DNA from: Actinomycetota bacterium
GTDB taxonomy: Bacteria > Actinomycetota > Acidimicrobiia > Acidimicrobiales > Poriferisodalaceae
Assembly: GCA_014238065.1 (NCBI GenBank)
Contig: JABABU010000025.1
Span: 62,001-126,000, forward strand
Direction of reading: 5' to 3'
DNA: 64,000 nucleotides
Position 1 is the first letter of the stretch, and each line of letters starts with the position of its first letter. Position numbers and translations under genes: made by a program. The notes beneath the pieces were generated by a model. That model saw nothing but the letters and a program-made list of their open reading frames with translations, had not been told where the DNA came from and did not search any database. Shown piece after piece: positions 34,980 to 47,711 of this stretch.

Positions 34980-35281
34980 CTCAAGCGGCTGCTCCACTGG
35001 TTCATCCTCGCATGTCCGACGAGGGCCTTCGGACACCCATTCTGAACAGGGTGTTCTTCGGTTTGCCCCATCCCGCACCATACGACGCGCCGCGCCTACA
35101 CCATCGGCCCGCACTGGTTCGGCGGACATCGCTGCAGGATCAGACCGCCACAGCTGCGGCAGCCACAAATCATTGATCGCCCATCAGTGAGGTAGAGCTC
35201 CTCGCCCATCAATCGACATGCTCAAGGGGCACCGCTTCAGGCGTCCTGTGAGAGTGAGACCAGTAGCCGTGACCAGCGTTT
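34980..35281 (-). other. Leader region between purL and purF
   Basis: About 300 bases without a convincing gene. The purF frame stays open to 35168, but the extra 63 residues are arginine-rich and unlike PurF. Two copies of TCGCCCATCA lie 25 bases apart (35177-35186 and 35202-35211, plus strand). I see no known riboswitch and no clear terminator. A purF promoter or an RNA leader is possible. Confidence 0.4.
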
Positions 35282-37519
35282 TCAGCCGCTTGTCGTGCCT
35301 GATCCCATCGCGTCGGCAAGGCGGTCCGCTGATGTGGACATGGCATCCACGAGCAAGGCGCCGATTCGGGGGCCGATGGCGATGCGGTCCCCGCCCGTAC
35401 TCCCAAGGTCGGTTACGTCGACGCCAGCTGAGTCGGCAACAGCCAAGACAGCGGTGACCTGCCCAGCACCGACCGAAAGGACGATCCGACCCGGTGCCTC
35501 GCTGAACGCTTCAGCTCTCGACGATCCGATGTCTGTACGACAACCAACGCGTCCGCGAACAGCCATCTCGGCAATCGTGCAGGCGAGCCCGCCTTCTGCG
35601 ACGTCGTGAACACCGTTGACGAGCCCGTCCACGACAAGTTTTCTCACCAGTGCGGCAGTAGCGGCGACCGCGGCGGCATCGAGTGCGGCCAGCGAACCTT
35701 CGGTCTTGCCATGCGCCCATGCCCATCGGCTCCCGCCGAGAGGTGATTTGGCGTCCGCAGCCGTTCCGACAACGAGCACACGGCTGTCTTCACAGAGACG
35801 CGCCCCTGGAGGAATCGACGTGAGCGAGTCACGGAGGCCGACGACGGCGACCACGGGCGTCGGGTCGATGTCCGAACCGTTGCTCTCGTTGTAGAGACTC
35901 ACATTTCCGCCGACGACCGGTATATCGAAGGCGGTGCACGCCGCCGTCATGCCATCCACAGACTCCGACAGCTGCCACATGACCTCGGGGTGCTCGGGAT
36001 TGCCGAAGTTGAGACAGTTCACAAGCGCCTTCGGCTCCGCTCCGACGCAGGCGAGATTCATCACCGACTCGGCAACGAGATGCTGTGTACCCAGATTGGG
36101 ATCGACGGCACACCACCGATGATTGCCGTCTGCGGTGAGACCAAGGCCCTTCCCTGTGTCGAAGCCAGTCTCCGGATCGCGAAGGCGGAGCAGCGAGGCA
36201 TCGTCACCAGGAGCAACGACCGTGTTCAAGAACAACTGGTGGTCATATTGACGGTGCACCCAGGACGTATCGCACAGCATGGCCATTAGGTCGTCGGTGA
36301 GGTCGCCTCCTTCATCGTCGAGTGAAGGATCGTTGGCACGACGAGCAGCGAGGCCGACAGGTGCCTGACGAGGTCGGTCGTACAGCGGAGCGTTCTCATG
36401 CAGCGTCGTCGCCGGCACATCGGCCAGGACTTCACCATCGAATCCGTCGCGGATGCGAAGCGCCCCACCTTCAGTGACGATGCCGATCACATCGGAACGC
36501 ACTTCCCACTTCTCGCAGATCTTCAACACCCGGTCGAGGCCGGAGGGTTCGACGATCGCGAGCATGCGCTCCTGCGACTCACTGGTCATCACCTCGAAGG
36601 GCTCCATGCCATCTTCTCGACGCGGGATCGCGGTGACGTCGACGTCCATGCCGACACCACCACGCGAGGCCGTCTCACTCGTCGCACAACTCAGGCCGGC
36701 ACCGCCGAGGTCTTGAATCCCGACGACAAGATCTTCGTTGAGCAGCTCCAGACACGCTTCGAGCAGTCGCTTCTCCTCGTAAGGATCACCCACCTGAACG
36801 CTCGGGCGCTTCGACTCGTCATTGGCGTCATCGTCGAAACCGGCACTCGCGAGAACACTGACGCCACCGATCCCATCGCGACCCGTCGAGGAACCAAGCA
36901 GAACTGCGAGGTTCCCCGTGCCGGAAGCCTGACCCAGCACGAGACGTTCGGTCGGCATGATGCCGAGGCAGAACACGTTGACGAGCGGGTTACCGCGGTA
37001 GGTCTCGTCGAACACTGTCTCGCCGCCCACTGTCGGGACACCAACGGCGTTGCCGTAACCGGAGACGCCGCTCACGACGCCCTCGGCGATCCAGCGACTC
37101 CTGGCTTCGTCGAGCGGCCCAAAGCGAAGTGGATCCATCAGTGCAATGGGCCGGGCACCCATGGTGAAGATGTCGCGGATGATGCCGCCGACGCCTGTGG
37201 CTGCGCCCTGATACGGCTCGATGGCCGAGGGATGGTTGTGGCTCTCGATCCGAAGCGCAACAGCGAGACCGTCACCGACATCGATCACGCCCGCATTCTC
37301 ACCTGGCCCGACGAGGACCCACGGTGCCTCCGTCGGAAGGCGCTTGAGGTGGATTCGGGACGACTTGTACGAGCAGTGCTCGCTCCACATCACCGAATAC
37401 ATCGCCAACTCGAGATGGTTCGGCCGCCGACCCAACAGTGCAGCAATCTCGACCGCCTCTTCGTCGGTGAGCCCAAGCGCTCTGTGGATGTCAGGATCGA
37501 CGTCGGCCGCGTTCGTCAT
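35282..37519 (-). CDS. purL: Phosphoribosylformylglycinamidine synthase, large subunit
   Basis: The small-type PurL (745 aa) that works with PurS and PurQ to turn FGAR into FGAM (step 4). Seen: YSVMWSEHCSYKSSR at residues ~41-55, the ATP site with LRIESHNHPSAIEP and GVGGIIRD, QDLGGAGLSCATSE, and the second half with GNHRW and NCLNFGNPEHPEVMWQ. ATG 37519. It is separated from purQ by an opposite-strand gene, so it probably has its own promoter in 37520-37581. Confidence 0.96.
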   Translation of the reverse strand: MTNAADVDPDIHRALGLTDEEAVEIAALLGRRPNHLELAMYSVMWSEHCSYKSSRIHLKRLPTEAPWVLVGPGENAGVIDVGDGLAVALRIESHNHPSAIEPYQGAATGVGGIIRDIFTMGARPIALMDPLRFGPLDEARSRWIAEGVVSGVSGYGNAVGVPTVGGETVFDETYRGNPLVNVFCLGIMPTERLVLGQASGTGNLAVLLGSSTGRDGIGGVSVLASAGFDDDANDESKRPSVQVGDPYEEKRLLEACLELLNEDLVVGIQDLGGAGLSCATSETASRGGVGMDVDVTAIPRREDGMEPFEVMTSESQERMLAIVEPSGLDRVLKICEKWEVRSDVIGIVTEGGALRIRDGFDGEVLADVPATTLHENAPLYDRPRQAPVGLAARRANDPSLDDEGGDLTDDLMAMLCDTSWVHRQYDHQLFLNTVVAPGDDASLLRLRDPETGFDTGKGLGLTADGNHRWCAVDPNLGTQHLVAESVMNLACVGAEPKALVNCLNFGNPEHPEVMWQLSESVDGMTAACTAFDIPVVGGNVSLYNESNGSDIDPTPVVAVVGLRDSLTSIPPGARLCEDSRVLVVGTAADAKSPLGGSRWAWAHGKTEGSLAALDAAAVAATAALVRKLVVDGLVNGVHDVAEGGLACTIAEMAVRGRVGCRTDIGSSRAEAFSEAPGRIVLSVGAGQVTAVLAVADSAGVDVTDLGSTGGDRIAIGPRIGALLVDAMSTSADRLADAMGSGTTSG

Positions 37520-37581
37520 GCACTGAAACTAGCCCGTCACGAGTTGTGCCCGAACCACTCAAGAGCTAAAACAATGACGTT

Positions 37582-37992
37582 ATGAACCCGCCTAATTCAC
37601 CAATGTCAGACGCTCACAAAGTTGCCCTATCCGAAGGACGCGCCCAGGGTGCGGCTGTGCGAGCGTACGTGGAAGGCCTCGAAGCGAATCGCCCAAAGCG
37701 CGGTAGGAAGCGCACGGCAGAAACGGTCAAGCGTCAGCTCGAAGAAACAATCTCCGAACTCGCATCTGCTTCTGGAATGAACAAGCTCGACCTCATGCAG
37801 ACCCGCCGAGATCTCGAACGTGAACTTGAGAACAAGGACACTGGCGTCGACATGGAAGAACTCGAGGCAGCGTTCATCGGGGTCGCTGCTGCCTATAGCG
37901 CCAGAAAAGGTATCGAATACGCCACGTGGCGTGAATTCGGCGTCTCCGCAGCAACCCTGAAGGCAGCCGGCGTCAGTCGCGGCACCAGCTAG
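37582..37992 (+). CDS. Conserved hypothetical protein, charged and helical
   Basis: A 136-aa cytosolic protein without a recognised domain name. RAYVEGLEANRPKRGRKRTAETVKRQLEE is a basic segment followed by coiled-coil-like helices (ISELASASGMNKLDLMQTRRDLERELE) and a C-terminal YATWREFGVSAATLKAAGVSR that could form a helix-turn-helix-like unit. The KRGRKRT stretch suggests nucleic-acid contact; this is inference. I have an impression that similar proteins occur across actinobacteria. It lies on the plus strand between purL (divergent) and purQ (convergent, stops 10 bp apart). A second ATG at 37603 is possible. Confidence 0.75.
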   Translation: MNPPNSPMSDAHKVALSEGRAQGAAVRAYVEGLEANRPKRGRKRTAETVKRQLEETISELASASGMNKLDLMQTRRDLERELENKDTGVDMEELEAAFIGVAAAYSARKGIEYATWREFGVSAATLKAAGVSRGTS

Positions 37993-38002
37993 CGCAGATC
38001 GG

Positions 38003-38674
38003 TCAACTTGCGACGAACGAGTTCGTCAGTAGCGAGACGAACATTGGCAGCCCATCGGCTGACCCGAGCAACGTGTTCGATGCACGCTCGGGGTGGGGCA
38101 TCAGACCAACGACGTTACCGGCGCGGTTCGAGACCCCTGCAATCGACGCTACCGAACCATTCGGGTTGTCGACATAGCGGAGAAACACCTGCTTATTGTC
38201 CTCGAGTTCGTGGAGTGTCTTTGAGTCGACCGTGTAGTTGCCTTCGAAATGATTGATTGGAATCGTCAACTCCTGGCCAAGTTCATATTGTGTGCTGACA
38301 ACGTTTGATGTCGACTCAACCATCAGCTTGACCGGCTTGCACACAAATTTCAGCCCCGCGTTCTTCTGCAGAGCACCTGGAACCAATCCGGCCTCGGCAA
38401 GTACCTGGAACCCGTTGCAGATACCAAGGACGGGCCCTCCTTCGGCAGCGAACCGAACAACAGCCTCCATCACCGGCGAGAACCGGGCGATCGCGCCGCT
38501 TCGTAGATAGTCGCCGTGGGCAAAACCTCCAGGAACAATGACAGCGTCGACGTCACCCAGGTTCTTCTCTCCATGCCATATGAACTCAGCGACACCGCCG
38601 GCGGTCTCGACGGCCGACACCGCGTCCATCTCGCAATTCGTGCCAGGAAAGACGATGACCCCGACGTTGGTCAC
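38003..38674 (-). CDS. purQ: Phosphoribosylformylglycinamidine synthase, glutaminase subunit
   Basis: A 223-aa class I glutamine amidotransferase that feeds ammonia to PurL. It starts VTNVGVIVFPGTNCE; the catalytic Cys is in VLGICNGFQVL, and the His-Glu pair in LMPHPERA near the C-terminus. GTG 38674 overlaps the purS stop by 4 bp (GTGA); the longer frame to 38746 lies inside purS. Last gene of the purA-to-purQ block. Confidence 0.96.
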   Translation of the reverse strand: MTNVGVIVFPGTNCEMDAVSAVETAGGVAEFIWHGEKNLGDVDAVIVPGGFAHGDYLRSGAIARFSPVMEAVVRFAAEGGPVLGICNGFQVLAEAGLVPGALQKNAGLKFVCKPVKLMVESTSNVVSTQYELGQELTIPINHFEGNYTVDSKTLHELEDNKQVFLRYVDNPNGSVASIAGVSNRAGNVVGLMPHPERASNTLLGSADGLPMFVSLLTNSFVAS

Positions 38675-38934
38675 CCGACAGCCGCCACATCGCTGATGCG
38701 GGCGAAGGCATCCTCGATTACCGGGTTCGACAGAAAGCGCTCGCACATGTCGTCGACGATCGTCCGAGCGGCGACCACATCGTCGGCGTCGATCTCGAAG
38801 GTGATCAGTTTGCCGGTCCTGACTCGCGACACGCCTCCGAACCCGAGTATCGGGAGAGCCCGCTCGATGGTCTGTCCCTCGGGGTCACTGATTCCCTCGC
38901 GAGGGGTGATCTCGACCTGAACATCAAACCGCAT
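38671..38934 (-). CDS. purS: Phosphoribosylformylglycinamidine synthase subunit PurS
   Basis: An 87-aa small subunit that bridges PurL and PurQ. FDVQVEITPREGISDPEGQTIERAL and the VRTGKLITFEIDADD segment are typical of the PurS fold, a ferredoxin-like unit that binds as a dimer. ATG 38934, 17 bases after the purC stop. Confidence 0.95.
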   Translation of the reverse strand: MRFDVQVEITPREGISDPEGQTIERALPILGFGGVSRVRTGKLITFEIDADDVVAARTIVDDMCERFLSNPVIEDAFARISDVAAVG

Positions 38935-38951
38935 CTCGTGTTTCCTCTTTC

Positions 38952-39836
38952 TCAGGCGCTCGGCCAGCTCGCGAACGAGCGTCCGGTGATCATCTCATAC
39001 GCGTCGATGTACCGATTGCGCGTCGCGGCGACGACATCCTCGGGCAGCGCCGGCGCCGGTGGCTGCTTGTTCCAGCCTGTCGCCGAGGAGAAGTCTCTGA
39101 CCGACTGCTTGTCGAGCGATGGCGGTGTGCTGCCTGGGGCCCACGACTCCTCGGGCCAGAACCGGCTGGAGTCCGGGGTGAGCATCTCGTCGGCGACGAC
39201 GAGTTCACCGTCGATGTAGCCGAGCTCGAACTTCGTGTCGGCGATAATCACGCCGCGCTCGGCCGCGTGCGTCGCGGCCTTCGCATAGGCGGCGATGCTG
39301 ATCTCGCGCGCTCGGTCGGCAGCTTCACGACCAACCAGGTCAACCGCAGCTTCGAAGCTGATGTTCTCGTCGTGCAGACCCTCTTCGGCCTTCGTCGACG
39401 GGGTGAACACTGGCTCAGCGAGGCGGGCCGACTCGAGGAGACCTTCCTCGAGAACGTCGCCGTGCATGGTTCCGCTCTGCGTGTACTCCTTCCACGCCGA
39501 CCCCGTGATGTGACCCCTGACGATGCATTCGATCGGGAGCATCTCGGCCCTACGCACGAGCATGCCCCTGCCCCTCCACTCGGGGATCTGCGCTTCGACG
39601 GGGAAGTCGGCAGGATCGGAAGACACCAGATGGGTGCCCGCGATGTCTGACAGAAACTCGGACCAAAAGTCGGTCATGGCCGTGAGCACTCGGCCCTTGT
39701 CCGGAATGGATTCGTCGAACACGACATCGAACGCGCTGATGCGGTCGCTCGCGACCATCAGCAGGTGCTTGTCGTCCACCTCGTACATCTCGCGGACCTT
39801 GCCGGCATGGACCAGGTTGAGCGGTGCTGCGGTCAT
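38952..39836 (-). CDS. purC: SAICAR synthase
   Basis: A 294-aa enzyme of purine step 8: joins aspartate to CAIR. Diagnostic parts: HAGKVREMYEV, DRISAFDVVFDE near the start, ECIVRGHITGSAWKEY in the centre, IIADTKFELGY and DEMLTPDSSRFWP. This is the larger, eukaryote-like length. ATG 39836 has AAGGAG 6-11 bases upstream; the frame extends to 39926 within purB. Confidence 0.96.
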   Translation of the reverse strand: MTAAPLNLVHAGKVREMYEVDDKHLLMVASDRISAFDVVFDESIPDKGRVLTAMTDFWSEFLSDIAGTHLVSSDPADFPVEAQIPEWRGRGMLVRRAEMLPIECIVRGHITGSAWKEYTQSGTMHGDVLEEGLLESARLAEPVFTPSTKAEEGLHDENISFEAAVDLVGREAADRAREISIAAYAKAATHAAERGVIIADTKFELGYIDGELVVADEMLTPDSSRFWPEESWAPGSTPPSLDKQSVRDFSSATGWNKQPPAPALPEDVVAATRNRYIDAYEMITGRSFASWPSA

Positions 39837-39846
39837 GTGCGCTCCT

Positions 39847-41277
39847 TCACAGTAGGGGCTCAGGGGAATAGGCGGCCGCAGCGGGTGAAGCGGCCACGAT
39901 CTTCGAGACGCGGTGGACAATCGCAATAACCTGATCAGGGGCTCGCCCTACGAAGTCGGTCTTCGATTCGAGCAGCTCTTCGATGGCGACCTCGTCCAGC
40001 GGGAACTCTGGGTCGCCGGCGAGAGCCTTCAACATCGGGTTGTCCGCGCTCGCTTCTTGACGCAGGCCGAGCGCAGCTGCAACAGCGTGACCTTTGATGA
40101 GTTCGTGCGCCTGCTCGCGACCCATACCGAGCTTCACTGCTGCAACCAGTAATTTCGTCGTCGCCAAGAATGGCAGGTACCGGTCGAGTTCACGTCCGAT
40201 CACTGCCGGGTATGCGCCGAACTCGTCGAGCACGGTCAGCATTGTCTCAAACGCACCGTCAGTGGCGAAGAAGGCATCCGGGAGCACGACTCTTCGCACG
40301 ACAGAGCAACTCACGTCGCCCTCGTTCCACTGGTCACCAGCAATCGCCGCAGCCATCGTGAGGTGCCCACGCAAAATCGTCATGAAGCCGCTGATGCGCT
40401 CGGTCGAGCGGGTGTTCATCTTGTGTGGCATCGCCGTCGAGCCGACCTGGCCCTCTTGGAAGCCCTCGGTGACAGCTTCGGTTCCAGCCATGAGGCGGAC
40501 GGCGAGTGAAAAGTCAGATGCTGCCGACACCAGCTGAACCAATGTGGCCACCACATCGAGATCAAGCGACCTCGGGTACACCTGACCGACCGAGTCGAGC
40601 ACGTTGTCGAAGCCGAGCGCGTTGGCCACAGCCCGTTCGAGCCCCGCCACCGCATCACTGTCGCCGAGAAGGTCGAGCTGATCCATCTGTGTTCCCACAG
40701 GACCCTTGAGACCGCGAAGCGGGTAACGCGCGAGAAAGTCGTCGAGACGCTCGAGGCCGGACAAGAGCTCCTGAGCGGTGTTGGCGAACCGCTTGCCGAG
40801 TGTGGTCGCCTGCGCCGGCACGTTGTGCGAGCGGCCGGGCATCGTGAGTGCCGAATACTCCGTAGCGCCGGCTGCAAGACGAGCCAGCGTGGCGACCACG
40901 CGGTCCCTGACAATCAGCAGAGCGTCGCGAACTTGGAGTTGCTCGACGTTCTCGGTGAGGTCCCGACTAGTCAACCCTTTGTGGATCTGCTCGTGACCGG
41001 CCAGAGCACAGAATTCCTCGATGCGGGCCTTCACGTCGTGGCGATTGATCCGTTCGCGTTCACGAATCGAGTCGAGATCGATGTCGTCGACCACGGCTCG
41101 GTAGGCATCGATCACGTCACCGTCGATGTCGACGCCGAACTCGGTCTGCGCCTCCAGGACAGCTATCCAGAAGCGACGTTCGAGCCGAATCTTGTTCTCT
41201 GATGACCACAGATCGAGCATGGCCGTACTCGCGTATCGGTCGGCCAAGACGTTTCGAACGAGAGGACGATCGGTCAT
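39847..41277 (-). CDS. purB: Adenylosuccinate lyase
   Basis: A 476-aa fumarase-superfamily enzyme that cleaves SAICAR and adenylosuccinate, releasing fumarate. The signature loop is [10 protein letters not shown], near residue 275; [16 protein letters not shown] and [13 protein letters not shown] hold the catalytic His and Ser/Thr contacts. ATG 41277 overlaps the purE stop by 4 bp. It serves the purine pathway twice, in AICAR and in AMP formation. Confidence 0.95.
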   Translation of the reverse strand: MTDRPLVRNVLADRYASTAMLDLWSSENKIRLERRFWIAVLEAQTEFGVDIDGDVIDAYRAVVDDIDLDSIRERERINRHDVKARIEEFCALAGHEQIHKGLTSRDLTENVEQLQVRDALLIVRDRVVATLARLAAGATEYSALTMPGRSHNVPAQATTLGKRFANTAQELLSGLERLDDFLARYPLRGLKGPVGTQMDQLDLLGDSDAVAGLERAVANALGFDNVLDSVGQVYPRSLDLDVVATLVQLVSAASDFSLAVRLMAGTEAVTEGFQEGQVGSTAMPHKMNTRSTERISGFMTILRGHLTMAAAIAGDQWNEGDVSCSVVRRVVLPDAFFATDGAFETMLTVLDEFGAYPAVIGRELDRYLPFLATTKLLVAAVKLGMGREQAHELIKGHAVAAALGLRQEASADNPMLKALAGDPEFPLDEVAIEELLESKTDFVGRAPDQVIAIVHRVSKIVAASPAAAAYSPEPLL

Positions 41278-41716
41278 CTTGCGCCTTCGACTCTGAACTT
41301 CGCGAGCTTCGCCTCGAGGTGTTCGTCGGTGATGCTGAGCATCTCCGCAACGAGAATGCCAGCGTTGGCCGAGCCGTTCACCGCAACCGTGGCGACCGGA
41401 ATGCCACGTGGCATCTGTACCGTCGACAGCAACGAATCCAGACCGTCCTGCATCCCACCGGACAGTGGTACCCCGATGACAGGAAGCGTTGTGTGGGCTG
41501 CAACGACACCTGCGAGATGTGCAGCCATACCGGCGCCACAGATGAACGCGACGAAGCCGTTCTCTCGCCCACGCGATGCGAGGTCGGCCACATCATGTGG
41601 ATTGCGATGAGCGCTGAGCACATGCACCTCGTGCTCGATGCCAAAACGTTCGAGCATGTCTGACGCGCCTTGCATCTTCTCGGCGTCTCGAGGCGAGCCC
41701 ATCATGATCGCAACCT

Positions 41717-41720
<4 letters not shown>
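41274..41720 (-). CDS. purE: N5-carboxyaminoimidazole ribonucleotide mutase
   Basis: A 148-aa class I Pur[13 protein letters not shown] matches the phosphate/ribose loop (GSxSD), [17 protein letters not shown] and [18 protein letters not shown] follow in the standard order, then [23 protein letters not shown] 41720 has AGGAGG 7-12 bases upstream and overlaps the purD stop. Class I PurE needs N5-CAIR from PurK; no purK is in this window. Confidence 0.95.
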
Positions 41721-44343
<2,623 letters not shown>

Positions 44344-44472
44344 TCAGGGCGACAAATGACGCATTTGCAATTCCCGATGATTTCGTCCCGATTCGGGATC
44401 TCGTGCGGGTTTTCGGCACCGCAATACGAATATCCCCGTGAATGGGTCACATGGTCGTGCAATGCTCAGGGC

Positions 44473-45087
44473 ATGTCGGCGATCGAGAATTCACGGCATC
44501 GGTTGGGATACACCGTGCCCCTCTGGGAAATACTCGGTGGGCTGCTCGAGCGATGGAGTGAACCACATCGGGCATACCACGCGCTCTCGCATCTCGACGC
44601 CGCACTCGTCAATCTCGACGAATTCGAGCTGGCAAGCACAGAACTGGACATCATCGAGTGGGCGCTGTGGTTCCACGACGCCATCTACGACCCGACGGCC
44701 GCCGACAACGAGGAACGAAGCGCGGTGTTGGCCCACGAGCAGATCGACCACCACCTGCCCGTTTCGACGGTTGACGAGGTCGCCAGACTCGTTCGCCTGA
44801 CCGCGGGTCACGTGGTGGATCCCGGCGACCGCATCGGCGGGATCATGATCGACATCGATCTCTCGATCCTCGGCGCACCGTCAGATGTTTACGCCGCGTA
44901 CGCCATCGGTGTTCGTCACGAGTACAGCCATCGCAACGATGATGACTTCCGCGAAGGGCGGGGCACATTCCTCGAAGCCATGCTGGCCCGCGACCAGATT
45001 TTCAACACCCCGCGCGGCATCGAGCTCTGGGAGATCCGAACCCGAACAAACCTCGTCACAGAACTGGCCGCCCTGTCCGACCGATAA
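44473..45087 (+). CDS. HD-superfamily metal-dependent phosphohydrolase-like protein
   Basis: A 204-aa cytosolic protein. YHALSHLDAAL and ALWFHDAIYDPTAADNEERSA give the H...HD...D arrangement of predicted HD-domain hydrolases (the COG4339-like group), with a later HVVDPGDRIGGIMIDIDLSILG helix carrying more Asp residues. The natural substrate is unknown for this group. ATG 44473; the open frame back to 44170 is antisense to purA. It is divergent from purA. Confidence 0.82.
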   Translation: MSAIENSRHRLGYTVPLWEILGGLLERWSEPHRAYHALSHLDAALVNLDEFELASTELDIIEWALWFHDAIYDPTAADNEERSAVLAHEQIDHHLPVSTVDEVARLVRLTAGHVVDPGDRIGGIMIDIDLSILGAPSDVYAAYAIGVRHEYSHRNDDDFREGRGTFLEAMLARDQIFNTPRGIELWEIRTRTNLVTELAALSDR

Positions 45088-45108
45088 CGGCGTCCGACAC
45101 CGTCATCG

Positions 45109-47640
45109 TCAGCTGGAGACGAGGGTTCGGACCGAGATGGTGAAGTCGTCGCCCGCGACATCGACGAGAACGGTCCTGCCTTCTTCGACCTCGCCGGAAA
45201 GCAGCAACATAGCCAGTCGGTCGGCCAGTTCACGCTGCACGACGCGCCTCAGCGGCCTGGCGCCGAAGGCCGGATCGTAGGCCAATGTCGCCAGGCGATT
45301 CAGGGCAGCATCGGTGAGTTCGAGGTCGAGCTTCCTATCGGCCATGCGATCTTTCAAGCGTTCGATCTGCATGCCGACGATCGGGCGCAGGTCAGCAAGT
45401 TCCAGCGGACGGAACCTGACAATCTCGTCGATCCGGTTGATGAACTCGGGACGGAAGAAGTCTTGCGGATCGCCCGGCAGGTTCGAAGTCATGATCAGCA
45501 CGACGTTCGTGAAGTCGACCGTACGTCCTTGACCGTCAGTGAGGCGACCGTCGTCGAGTACCTGAAGCAGCACGTTCACGACATCGCTGTGGGCTTTCTC
45601 GATCTCGTCGAGCAAGAGCACCGAATACGGCCGACGACGGACTGCTTCGGTCAGCTGGCCCCCAGCGTCGTGGCCGACATAACCCGGAGGCGCTCCGATG
45701 AGACGGCTCACGGTGTGCTTTTCCATGTACTCGCTCATGTCGATACGGACCATGGCCCGATCGTCGTCGAACAACACATCGCCAACGGTCCTGGCGAGTT
45801 CGGTCTTTCCGACACCAGTAGGACCGAGGAACAGAAAGCTCCCGACGGGCCGGTTGGGGTCGGACAGACCAGCCCTACTTCGCCGAAGCGCGTTCGAGAC
45901 GGCGTTGACTGCTTCGTCCTGGCCGACGACGCGCTCGTGCATGATCTCTTCGAGGTGCACCAACTTTTGGATCTCGCCTTCCAGCAGACGTGACACCGGA
46001 ACGCCCGTCCACCGGGACACAACCGTTGCGATGTCGTCGTCCGTGACTTCTTCTTTGAGCATGCGCCTCTCGACCTGGAGTTCGGCCAAGTGCGCTGTGG
46101 CGGCATCGACCCTGGTTTCAAGATCGGGAAGCGTGCCGTACCGGATTTCGGCCGCACGTTCGAGGTCAAGCTCACGCTCGAGCTGACCGTTCAGTTGCTC
46201 GATGTCGCCCTTGAGTGAACGGATGGCGTCGATGGCTTCCTTCTCGGACTGCCAGTGGACGCGCATGCCGGCCAACTTCTCGTGTTCATCGGCGAGCTTG
46301 GCCTCGATGTCGGCGAGCCGTTCCTTTGAGGCCTTATCCCTCTCCTTGCCAAGGGCCACCGCTTCGATCTCGAACTGTCGGATACGCCGGTCGACCACGT
46401 CGATCTCGATCGGTACCGAGTCGATCTCGATGCGCAAGCGGCTGGCAGATTCATCGATGAGGTCGATGGCCTTGTCGGGAAGGAATCGGTCGGTGAGGTA
46501 GCGGTCGGACATCACAGCAGCACTTATCAGTGCCGCGTCCTGGATGCGGACGCCGTGGTGCACCTCGTAGCGTTCCTTCAATCCGCGGAGGATCGTGATC
46601 GTGTCCTCGACCGAAGGCTCTTCGACCAGGACCGGCTGAAACCGCCGCTCGAGCGCGGCGTCCTTCTCTATGTGCTTGCGGTATTCGTCGAGCGTGGTCG
46701 CGCCGATCATTCGTAGCTCGCCTCTGGCGAGCATCGGCTTCAGCATGTTGCCCACATCCATGGACGACTCACCAGATGCACCAGCGCCGACAATCGTGTG
46801 CAACTCGTCGATGAAGGTGATGACCTCGCCCTCGCTGTCCTTGATCTCGTTGAGGACAGCCTGCAGCCGCTCCTCGAACTCACCGCGGAATTTCGCCCCG
46901 GCGACCATCGCTGTGAGATCGAGCGAAATGAGCCGCTTGTGCCTGAGGCTCTCTGGGACATCACCTTCGGCTACGCGCCGGGCCAGACCTTCGATAATGG
47001 CGGTCTTGCCGACGCCAGGCTCGCCGATGAGTACCGGGTTGTTCTTCGTTCGTCTCGCCAACACCTGGATGATGCGGCGAACTTCGTCGTCGCGACCGAT
47101 GACGGGGTCGAGCTTGCCCTCGCGGGCTGCCTGGGTGAGGTCGTTGCCGAACTTCTCGAGAGACTGATACGTCGCCTCAGGTTCGCGGGTCGTGACTCGG
47201 TGGCTTCCACGCACTTCGCGGAGAGCATCGAGAACGATGTCGCGGTCAACATTGATGCGAGGCGTGCCGTCGCGGGTCTCATTGCCGCGACTCAGCGCGA
47301 CCAGAAGGTGCTCGGTCGAGAGGTACTCGTCACCGAGTTCGATGCGAACCTGCTCGGCGGCTTCGAGCACCGCGTTCATCTCACGATTCAAGCCGGGATC
47401 ATCACCGCCGTAGCTGTTCGGAAGATGCGACAACGCCTCAGCGGTCTGGTTTCGCAACGCCAGTGGCTGCAATCCCAGCTTCGCAACAACGGGCAACACC
47501 ACGCCCTCGGACTGGCCGAGCAGCGCGGCGAGGAGATGATCGGGGGTGACCTCAGGATGACTGGCAGAACGCGCGGTCTGGAGTGCACCCGCGAAGGCTT
47601 CCTGGGTCTTCAGGGTCCAACGGTTCGGGTTAATGGTCAT
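45109..47640 (-). CDS. clpB: Disaggregase chaperone ClpB
   Basis: An 843-aa AAA+ hexameric disaggregase that works with DnaK to rescue aggregated proteins. N-domain (1-150), AAA1 with Walker [10 protein letters not shown] (~205), the M-domain coiled coil (~400-520: long Glu/Lys/Leu helices) that separates ClpB from ClpA/C, and AAA2 with GPTGVGKTE (~595) and [13 protein letters not shown] pore region. ATG 47640. It directly follows the dnaK-hspR operon on the same strand but has its own promoter (see 47647-47689). Confidence 0.97.
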   Translation of the reverse strand: MTINPNRWTLKTQEAFAGALQTARSASHPEVTPDHLLAALLGQSEGVVLPVVAKLGLQPLALRNQTAEALSHLPNSYGGDDPGLNREMNAVLEAAEQVRIELGDEYLSTEHLLVALSRGNETRDGTPRINVDRDIVLDALREVRGSHRVTTREPEATYQSLEKFGNDLTQAAREGKLDPVIGRDDEVRRIIQVLARRTKNNPVLIGEPGVGKTAIIEGLARRVAEGDVPESLRHKRLISLDLTAMVAGAKFRGEFEERLQAVLNEIKDSEGEVITFIDELHTIVGAGASGESSMDVGNMLKPMLARGELRMIGATTLDEYRKHIEKDAALERRFQPVLVEEPSVEDTITILRGLKERYEVHHGVRIQDAALISAAVMSDRYLTDRFLPDKAIDLIDESASRLRIEIDSVPIEIDVVDRRIRQFEIEAVALGKERDKASKERLADIEAKLADEHEKLAGMRVHWQSEKEAIDAIRSLKGDIEQLNGQLERELDLERAAEIRYGTLPDLETRVDAATAHLAELQVERRMLKEEVTDDDIATVVSRWTGVPVSRLLEGEIQKLVHLEEIMHERVVGQDEAVNAVSNALRRSRAGLSDPNRPVGSFLFLGPTGVGKTELARTVGDVLFDDDRAMVRIDMSEYMEKHTVSRLIGAPPGYVGHDAGGQLTEAVRRRPYSVLLLDEIEKAHSDVVNVLLQVLDDGRLTDGQGRTVDFTNVVLIMTSNLPGDPQDFFRPEFINRIDEIVRFRPLELADLRPIVGMQIERLKDRMADRKLDLELTDAALNRLATLAYDPAFGARPLRRVVQRELADRLAMLLLSGEVEEGRTVLVDVAGDDFTISVRTLVSS

Positions 47641-47646
47641 GGCAAT

Positions 47647-47655
47647 ATTATACCA
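47647..47655 (-). promoter_or_regulatory. Extended -10 element of clpB, leaderless type
   Basis: On the minus strand TGGTATAAT is a perfect extended -10 (TGnTATAAT). Only six bases separate it from the clpB ATG, so RNA starting at the normal distance would begin at or next to the start codon. No Shine-Dalgarno is present before the ATG, which fits leaderless translation, common in actinobacteria. Confidence 0.55.
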
Positions 47656-47660
47656 TTAAC

Positions 47661-47689
47661 ATCATGAAATCTGATGGTAGGACCATCAA
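47661..47689 (-). promoter_or_regulatory. clpB upstream promoter with HspR-box-like inverted repeat
   Basis: The minus strand reads TTGATG (-35, 47689-47684), a 17-base spacer, CATGAT (-10, 47666-47661). TTGATG-N7-CATCAG overlaps the -35 box, with the same 6-7-6 geometry as the HspR-associated inverted repeat (TTGAGT-N7-ACTCAA). The perfect core is TGATGGT/ACCATCA around three bases (47672-47688). Regulation by HspR is inference. Confidence 0.5.
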
Positions 47690-47711
47690 GTTTTGCGGTG
47701 AGTTCGGGAGC

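Noticed and set aside
34980..35168. 63-residue N-terminal extension of PurF
   Set aside because: PurF needs a short propeptide before its Cys; ATG 34979 gives 14 residues, and the extension has no resemblance to the family.
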